A DNA stretch of 64,000 bases, from contig NZ_JADPKS010000024.1 of NCBI RefSeq assembly GCF_023074175.1, positions 100,534-164,533 on the forward strand. The letters run 5' to 3'. This DNA comes from Bradyrhizobium sp. 139 (lineage in GTDB: Bacteria > Pseudomonadota > Alphaproteobacteria > Rhizobiales > Xanthobacteraceae). Made by a program: the position numbers and the translations under genes. The notes beneath the pieces are model-generated. The model searched no databases, was not told where the DNA came from, and saw nothing but the letters and a program-made list of their open reading frames with translations. The first letter of the stretch is position 1; the number at the start of each line of letters is the position of its first letter. Below, piece after piece: positions 59,257 to 64,000 of the stretch.

Positions 59257-59626
59257 ATGATTTTAGCTCGCGAAGCGATTGAATTGTTGGGACAGATGGC
59301 CCGCATCCTGTGGTTCGAAGGCAGCAAGCATGGCTTGCGCGACCGCGAATGGATGGCCTTGCGCTTTCTCTCCCGCGCCAACCGCTTCTCGCGGACGCCC
59401 TCGGCGCTCGCGAGCTACGTCGGCACCACGCGCGGCACCGCCTCTTTCATCATCGGCGAGCTCGAGCGGCTCGGATATCTGCAAGCGATGCATCTTCCTG
59501 CGCGAAGATCGCTCCCCCACGGACGGCAAGCCGAACGTCGAGTTCAGCTGCCGCCTGTTTCGCGCGCCGATCGCGGAGGCGGAGGCCGATCTGCTATGCA
59601 CCAGCTTCGAGCATCACCGCCAGTAG
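59257..59626 (+). pseudogene. frameshifted MarR-family regulator gene
   Basis: The N-terminal two-thirds of a MarR winged helix is intact (EAIELLGQMARILWFEGSKH, LRDREWMALRFLSRANRF, then TPSALASYVGTTRGTASFII and LERLGYLQ). Around 59490-59510 the sense moves to the next frame, where the wing (LREDRSPTDGKPNVEFSCRL) and a shortened C-terminal helix (AEAEADLLCTSFEHH) follow until a stop at 59626. A +1 shift thus splits it. Without correction the protein lacks its wing and dimer helix. Confidence 0.7.
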
Positions 59627-59637
59627 ATGGCCTTCGA

Positions 59638-60570
59638 TCACGGCGTCGCCTTGCGTGACGAGTAGATGACACCGCCGCTGGACTCCACCACCAGACGGCC
59701 GTTCTCGTTCTTGATTTCTTCGATGCGGCCAAGGCCGGGCACCTGCTGTCCCAGCATGGCCTCAATGACGCCGTTCGGGCCTTGCAGGATCGCAATCCCC
59801 TCATAGGCTTGGCGCACCGACCAGCCCTCGACCGCCTTGCGCGGCGCCGACGGAGGAACCGAACCCGTGATCTCGGGCGCGGCAACCGAGGCCATCATCG
59901 GCATCGTCTGGGAGGGCGGCTGCGAGGCAACGGCCGCCGGCGCCGGGGCTTGAGCCTGAGCCAGGGCCAGCTTGTCGAGCTTCACCGTCGAGGACGAGCT
60001 CACCCGCTCGATACGGTCCAGATTCTCGCCGAACCTGCCGAAGCGATCGTTGGTCGCCTTGCTCGACTGATCGACCGCGGTGCGCAGGCCGTCGAGATTT
60101 TCGGACACGCCCGACACCTGCTTGCGCAGCTGCGCGACCGTCTCGCGCAGGTTCCTGATCTCCGTGTTGGCCGCAACGCTGCTCTGGGCGGGCTGCGTGG
60201 TCAGATAAGCGATCACACCGGTGCAGGCGCAGACCACCAGGATCGCAGCGATTGCCAATGTTGCGGGCGGCGCGACCCATGTCGGACGCGGCAGCGGCGG
60301 CTTGGCCACGATCATTGCCGGCTTGATCACGGTCGGCGCAGGTTTCGGTATCCCCATCTTGTCGAAGCGCGCCTTGGCGCGAATACGCTTCACCCCCTCG
60401 AGCGCCTCTTTCGCCAGAGTTTCGTCGTTCGCCGCAGCCGACCCAACCTTTGCATTTGCAGCGGGCTTGGCTGTCCCTGTCGTGTTTGTATCGCGCGCTT
60501 CCAGAGCCGCTTTCGCCGCCGCGGAAACATCAGCGGTCGCGTTGGGACGAGCTTGTCCATCGGACAACAT
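59638..60570 (-). CDS. single-span membrane protein with coiled coil, 310 aa
   Basis: From the ATG at 60570: a basic/alanine-rich cytoplasmic part with an LAKEALEGVKRIRAKARFDK stretch, one transmembrane span (ATLAIAAILVVCACTGVIAY, about residues 114-133), a coiled-coil region (IRNLRETVAQLRKQVSGVSE, then FGRFGENLDRIERVS), a proline/alanine linker and a small C-terminal domain (AYEGIAILQGPNGVIEAMLG, then GLGRIEEIKNENGRLVVES) that looks like a beta-rich periplasmic module. Function unknown. A longer open frame upstream consists of repeat DNA. Confidence 0.75.
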   Translation of the reverse strand: MLSDGQARPNATADVSAAAKAALEARDTNTTGTAKPAANAKVGSAAANDETLAKEALEGVKRIRAKARFDKMGIPKPAPTVIKPAMIVAKPPLPRPTWVAPPATLAIAAILVVCACTGVIAYLTTQPAQSSVAANTEIRNLRETVAQLRKQVSGVSENLDGLRTAVDQSSKATNDRFGRFGENLDRIERVSSSSTVKLDKLALAQAQAPAPAAVASQPPSQTMPMMASVAAPEITGSVPPSAPRKAVEGWSVRQAYEGIAILQGPNGVIEAMLGQQVPGLGRIEEIKNENGRLVVESSGGVIYSSRKATP

Positions 60571-60864
60571 GTGAAAATGCTCCGTTCGGTTCGATCTATC
60601 GAAGGGTGAAGTTATTTGCCGAAGCTCGCCTGAAACGTGCGTAACGAAAGCTTTTCGTCGCGCATGATACGACGTCACATGAGTCAAAAACGTCATGCGC
60701 GTGGCGAGCCAGGGGTGAGGCAGGAGCGCGCGGCCTGACGAAAGACGCGACTTGGCAACACGCGGTGAGATGGGCCCCGGCTCTGCCGCTGCACCCTCGC
60801 AGTAGCGCTGCGCTACGTCCGGGGCACGAACACTAAGCTGAGATGCACACTCCCTCCACGTCGT

Positions 60865-60915
60865 CATTGCGAGCCAACGGGTCCGCGCGTAGCGCGGCCC
60901 CGTTGGCTCGCAATG
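60865..60915. repeat. palindromic repeat CATTGCGAGCCAACGG
   Basis: Arms of 16 bases at 60865-60880 and 60900-60915 are exact complements around a GTCCGCGC/GCGCGGCC loop. The outer bases match the CGTCATTGCGAG end of the element at 35737. Confidence 0.8.
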
Positions 60916-60954
60916 GCGGAGCAAGGGGCCTCGTCACCAACGCGCATCTCACCC

Positions 60955-61040
60955 GTAGGATGGGTAGAGCGAAGCGAAACCCATCAGGTCTCATCCACGC
61001 GGGAGCATGATGGGTTTCGCAAGTGCTCTACCCATCCTAC
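60955..61040. repeat. palindromic repeat GTAGGATGGGTAGAGC
   Basis: Exact 16-base arms at 60955-60970 and 61025-61040, with inner arms GCGAAACCCATCA / TGATGGGTTTCGC. The type is common in Bradyrhizobium as I recall. Translated, it gives the misleading WVERSETH text. Confidence 0.8.
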
Positions 61041-61085
61041 GCCTTCCTCTCGTTTCAACTTCCAGACACAGCTTCGCGCCCTCGC

Positions 61086-61320
61086 GGCGCAATTTGCCCG
61101 AGTTTTGCTTGGTCGCTCCACCCTCTTGAGCCAAGAGAGCGCAGGGAAGACCGGGTGCCGGCTGGCACCCGCGGTCCGCTGCGCGAAAAACACACGCAGA
61201 AAAACCGCACAGCAGCATACAGGTGAGCCCAACACACGGCCTTCCCTGCGCGATGGTTGGACGGCTTATGCCGTGCTCTCCCGGGAGCCGAGTTCCTTCT
61301 GGCCTCCCTCACCCCAGCGA
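61086..61320. repeat. long interspersed repeat beginning GCGCAATTTGCCCGAGTTTTG
   Basis: The opening GGCGCAATTTGCCCGAGTTTTG is shared, with two or three mismatches, with GGCGCATTTTGCCCGAGTTTTA at 45880-45903. It continues with AGAGCGCAGGGAAGACCGGGTGCCGG, a CGGTCCGCTGCGCG...CACACG part, GGCCTTCCCTGCGCGATGGTTGGACGGCTTATGCCGTGCTCTCCCGGGAG in separated pieces. I recall such a roughly 250-base repeat from Bradyrhizobium. The ends are estimated. It could be a structured RNA remnant, but no known RNA fits. Confidence 0.5.
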
Positions 61321-61655
61321 AAGTCGCCGACACCGCGCCGGTTGACGCAAATGCCGCCTCCGCAAGAGCTTGACCGTAGCAACGACGGCCAGGACCACAC
61401 GGTTTTGCCGTACGCACGGTTCGCTTGCTCGCCACATTATCTCCCGACGTTGTCGACGTTGCCGGAAGAATGCTGGCGAGACAAACCTGACAGCGCCGTC
61501 CGTCCGCGCGAAGCCTCGGGCTCACGGAGAGCAATCCGCCCTGCCCTTAACCTCTCGCGCCCGACGCTGCCGCGTCCACCGCAAGCCCGGCTCGCGAAAC
61601 GTGACGACACAAGATCGTCCCTCAAGATGAGCCGGGATGCGCGATACATACGCCG

Positions 61656-61685
61656 TTTCCGAATTTCGGTAAAGTGGAATATTTT
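61656..61685. repeat. direct repeat copy 1 (TTTCCGAATTTCGGTAAAGT)
   Basis: It matches the copy at 62100-62127 with few differences: both read TTTCCGAATT(T)CGG(T/C)AAAGTGG, then AATAT. The copies are 444 bases apart and lie in the same orientation. Confidence 0.6.
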
Positions 61686-62099
61686 CGCGCGCGCGGATTG
61701 ACAGCTTCGCAGGTGTTTTGCCCGTCGGGTCATGCGGCCAGTCGTGTTGATGGAGCGCGGCGCGATTCGGGAAAGGAGAGCGGTGGTCCGGGTTTTGTAG
61801 TTTTTAGTTGCGGCGGCGATTAGATTATAGATTCCGTTTGATGACGGAGCAGGCACAACTATGTGCTCTCAGCGTGAATTCTCATGATAAAACTCAGCGT
61901 GAAGCTCATGGCCACATCCAGCGCGCCGCCATCGCGATGCGGCGCAAGGTGCAACGGATTGCCGCTTATCGATGCCGGCTGTCGACGTGGGACCAAAAGC
62001 TGACGAGACGAACCATCGGCGCGACTCATCCACACGTCGCCACAAAGTCACAGGGACACTCCGTCATAGGCACACCCGGCGCCCTGCCCGCACTCGATA

Positions 62100-62127
62100 T
62101 TTCCGAATTCGGCAAAGTGGAATATCC
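62100..62127. repeat. direct repeat copy 2 (TTTCCGAATTCGGCAAAGTG)
   Basis: Second copy of the element at 61656-61685. It lacks one T and has one T-to-C change in the first 20 bases. It lies 205 bases before the ketopantoate-reductase-like gene. Confidence 0.6.
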
Positions 62128-62331
62128 TGCGAGCGCTCCCGGACAGCTCTCCGCACGATGCACGCTATGGCGGGCAAGTCGCTCCATCGGGCTGGCGAAG
62201 ATCACTGGCGCCTCCTTGTATCCATTATCCCAGTTGCCATCGCCGGGGACTTCGCTTTACATGCCGGCAATTCGCCCTCGGATGACGGCCGGGGCTCAAA
62301 AACCGCACAAGTTTTGTCAAAGGGACGGAAT

Positions 62332-63396
62332 ATGGCGCGTAACATCCTGATTCTCGGGGCTTCTTACGGCTCGCTGCTGGGCACGAAGCTGCTGATGGCC
62401 GGACACAACGTCACCCTGGTTTGCCGCTCAAAAACGGCAGAGTTGATCAATCGGGACGGTACCGAGGTGCGCATCAAGCTGCGCGACGAGGCGGTGCACC
62501 GTGCCATCTTCTCGCGCCGCCTGCCCGGCAAGCTCGATGCAGTGACGCCGGCAAATGTCGACCTCTCCCGCTACGACATGGTCGGCCTTGCGATGCAGGA
62601 GCCGCAATACACCAACCATACGGTCCGCGTTCTCATGGTCAAGATCGCTGCGGCGAAGCTGCCGTGCCTGTCGATCATGAACATGCCGCCGCTGCCCTAC
62701 CTGAAGCGGATCCCCTCCCTCGCAGACATGGATCTTGAGGAGGCCTACACCAACGCGCAAGTGTGGGAGCGCTTCGAGCCGGGCCTGGTGACGCTGTGCT
62801 CGCCCGACCCGCAGGCCTTCCGCCCGCCGGAAGAGGCCGCGAACGTGCTTCATGTCGGCCTGCCCACGAATTTCAAGGCGTCGGTCTTCGCAGACGAGAA
62901 GCACAACAAGGTGCTGCGCGAGCTCGAAGCCGACATCGACGCGGTGACCCTCGATGACCATGACGTGCCGGTCAAGCTGAAGGTATTCGACTCGCTGTTC
63001 GTGCCGCTGGCGAAATGGTCGATGCTGCTCACCGGCAACTACCGCTGCATCACGCCGCACGAGCCGCAATCGATCCGCGACGCCGTGCACGGCGATCTCG
63101 CGCGCTCGCAGACGATCTACGACCATGTCGACGCGATCGCCCGCCGCCTCGGCGCCGATCCGCAGGATCAGGTGCCGTTCGCGAAATACGCCAAGGCCGC
63201 CGAAAGCCTGCTCAAGCCGTCATCGGCCGCGCGCGCGGTCGCGAGCGGCGCGCCCTTCATCGAGCGCGTCGACCTCCTGGTGAAGCTGATCTCGCATCAG
63301 CTCGGCACGCCCAATGCCGAGATCGACCGCACGGTCGAGACCGTGGACCTGAAGCTGAACGAAAAGATCGTGCAGGGCGGATCGGGCGCGCAGTAG
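62332..63396 (+). CDS. ketopantoate reductase-fold dehydrogenase (ApbA/PanE-like)
   Basis: 354 residues. The N-terminal NADP-binding text is LILGASYGSLLGTKLLMAGH, then VTLVCRSKTAELIN, as in 2-dehydropantoate 2-reductases. The family's glycine motif is altered (GASYGSLLG in place of GxGxxG), and the C-terminal half (VFDSLFVPLAKWSMLLTGNY, then a late EIDRTVETVDLKL) is longer than in PanE. It may be an opine- or acyl-specific relative; the substrate is unknown. The frame is open 360 bases further upstream, but that part is repeat DNA. The ATG at 62332 follows AGGGACGGA. Confidence 0.8.
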   Translation: MARNILILGASYGSLLGTKLLMAGHNVTLVCRSKTAELINRDGTEVRIKLRDEAVHRAIFSRRLPGKLDAVTPANVDLSRYDMVGLAMQEPQYTNHTVRVLMVKIAAAKLPCLSIMNMPPLPYLKRIPSLADMDLEEAYTNAQVWERFEPGLVTLCSPDPQAFRPPEEAANVLHVGLPTNFKASVFADEKHNKVLRELEADIDAVTLDDHDVPVKLKVFDSLFVPLAKWSMLLTGNYRCITPHEPQSIRDAVHGDLARSQTIYDHVDAIARRLGADPQDQVPFAKYAKAAESLLKPSSAARAVASGAPFIERVDLLVKLISHQLGTPNAEIDRTVETVDLKLNEKIVQGGSGAQ

Positions 63397-63901
63397 CGCC
63401 CCCTTTCCGGCGACGTCAGCACTCACGCGCTCAGGAACGATTTGGCGGGATCAGGCCGGTCACTGCAAGAGCGCGACCGGCGCCGATGGGCGTGATCGGG
63501 TCGGGATGCCCAGGCGGGCACCGCGGCTGAGCGTCGCGCCCAGTGTCACCCACGCCGCAATCGTAAGTGATCTCGCGCGGCCCTGTTCCCGGTGTGACGC
63601 AAACTTAACGAGAGTGATCGCGAATCGTTGATCACGCGATCGTGTCGCCTCCACTTGGTTCCCGCTCTCACTCGCAAACATCACGTGTGCGTGAGACCAC
63701 GGCAAATTGCCCGTCATGTCTCGACGTGACGCAGCGTGAAAACGCGTTATTTCCGCTCGAGCCGAACCAAAGCGCTCAAAATTCTTCTCCGCCGCGCGCG
63801 CAAATGAACTCGCACGCTCGCGCGCGATCCTTCATTTGCGCAAACGCTGCATGCGCATGCGGCAGGCCCGTCTTCTTGTCGCGCGCACAGGGCTGAGTAA
63901 C
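63397..63901. other. 505-base intergenic region without a supported gene
   Basis: It separates the ketopantoate-reductase-like gene from the probable IS edge. It includes an 11-base inverted repeat (GCGCAAATGAA at 63798-63808 / its complement at 63831-63841) around a 22-base loop, and a GATCACGCGATCG-rich stretch around 63620-63645. Short frames here show no protein-like pattern. Confidence 0.5.
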
Positions 63902-64000
63902 GTAACCGTCCGGTGAGGGCCGCGGGATAACCGCGTTGGCGCGGTGGCCCGATCAGGCCGCGGACTGAACAGGGGTTTTCTTCCAGTCCCAAGGCAGCAG
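63902..64000 (-). mobile_element. edge of a probable IS66-family insertion sequence
   Basis: The element would begin with GTAACCGTCCGGTGA (63902-63916), which resembles the GTAAGCGTCCGG-type terminal inverted repeats of the IS66 family. About 37 bases inside the edge, a minus-strand frame ends with LLPWDWKKTPVQSAA and a stop; LLPW(N/D)W is the usual C-terminal text of the IS66 transposase TnpC. The left flank is GTAA-repeated (GAGTAACGTAACC). The rest lies outside the window. Confidence 0.5.
63953..64000 (-). CDS. C-terminal end of a probable IS66 TnpC transposase
   Basis: Only 15 codons and the stop are visible (LLPWDWKKTPVQSAA). The identification rests on the LLPW-W motif and the IS66-like terminal repeat 37 bases downstream. 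Whether the full gene is intact cannot be seen. Confidence 0.45.
   Translation of the reverse strand: MLPWDWKKTPVQSAA

Larger units (their letters stand above)
60571..62331. other. 1.76-kb repeat-rich region without a credible gene
   Basis: It holds at least four repeat elements (listed separately) and remnants with no consistent codon usage. The longest open frames (60913-61701 and 61808-62350) run straight through palindromes and give text such as GWVERSETH, which I recognise as translated repeat DNA. The last 100 bases must include the promoter of the gene at 62332. I support no gene here. Confidence 0.6.

Noticed and set aside
60913..61701. A 262-codon frame in the repeat island
   Set aside because: It runs through palindromic repeats and has the typical translated-repeat text WVERSETH; no domain or start signal.
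1..64000. CRISPR array, tRNA, rRNA or prophage
   Set aside because: I saw no regularly spaced repeats, cloverleaf-like sequences, rRNA signatures or phage structural genes while reading the window.

Overview
The window reads as chromosomal DNA of a Bradyrhizobium-like alphaproteobacterium. The evidence is the high GC content with strong G/C preference at third codon positions, the many TRAP and CoA-ester catabolic genes, the flagellar gene set, and several palindromic intergenic repeat families that resemble those I know from Bradyrhizobium. I see no rRNA or tRNA gene, CRISPR array or phage. The only mobile-element signal is the edge of a probable IS66-type element at the right end.

Layout. 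1-2.9 kb: the end of an unidentified gene, a DapA-fold protein that has lost its Schiff-base lysine, two paralogous small proteins and three tiny membrane proteins. 3.0-5.0 kb: uracil phosphoribosyltransferase and an acyl-CoA-synthetase-like protein with an apparent internal in-frame loss. 5.1-15.0 kb (minus strand): a late flagellar block (flgD-flgE-orf86-flgN-flgK-flgL; flagellin; fliD-fliS; a 90-aa protein) and an ECF-type sigma factor. It covers hook, hook-filament junction, cap, filament and chaperones, with no basal-body or motor genes. 15.5-19.9 kb (plus strand): a three-gene unit of a large HAD protein of the COG5610 type, a glycosyltransferase-like protein and a formyltransferase-fold protein, possibly for surface or flagellin glycan modification.

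19.9-30.4 kb: a CoA-ester catabolic divergon. One arm has a TRAP transporter, an acyl-CoA dehydrogenase, an acyl-CoA ligase and a class I CoA transferase. The other has a class III CoA transferase, a MaoC hydratase, a CitE-like lyase and an IclR regulator. This resembles the itaconate / C5-dicarboxylate degradation gene set (activation, hydration, citramalyl-CoA cleavage). 30.4-34.3 kb: a glycine-zipper protein, two decayed genes, a Tat-exported fumarylacetoacetase-family protein and a secreted GH79-like glycosidase.

34.3-45.9 kb: a second catabolic region with an MHS-type permease, a Liv-type binding protein, a KstD-like flavoprotein, an IclR regulator, an SDR, a two-subunit ThDP decarboxylase, an Asp/Glu-racemase-family enzyme, a DadA-like dehydrogenase, an acetolactate-synthase-like ThDP enzyme and an aminotransferase relic. 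It could take an amino acid through its D-form and 2-oxo acid to an aldehyde. 46.1-54.0 kb: a hexuronate/aldonate module (uxuA, L-idonate 5-dehydrogenase-like, TRAP dctMQP, GntR/FCD regulator, divergent uxuB-like gene) with an excellent palindromic operator in the divergent promoter region. 54-63.4 kb: single housekeeping or secreted enzymes, a frameshifted MarR gene, a membrane coiled-coil protein, about 1.7 kb of repeat-rich DNA without a credible gene, and a ketopantoate-reductase-fold protein. The window ends in the probable IS66 edge.
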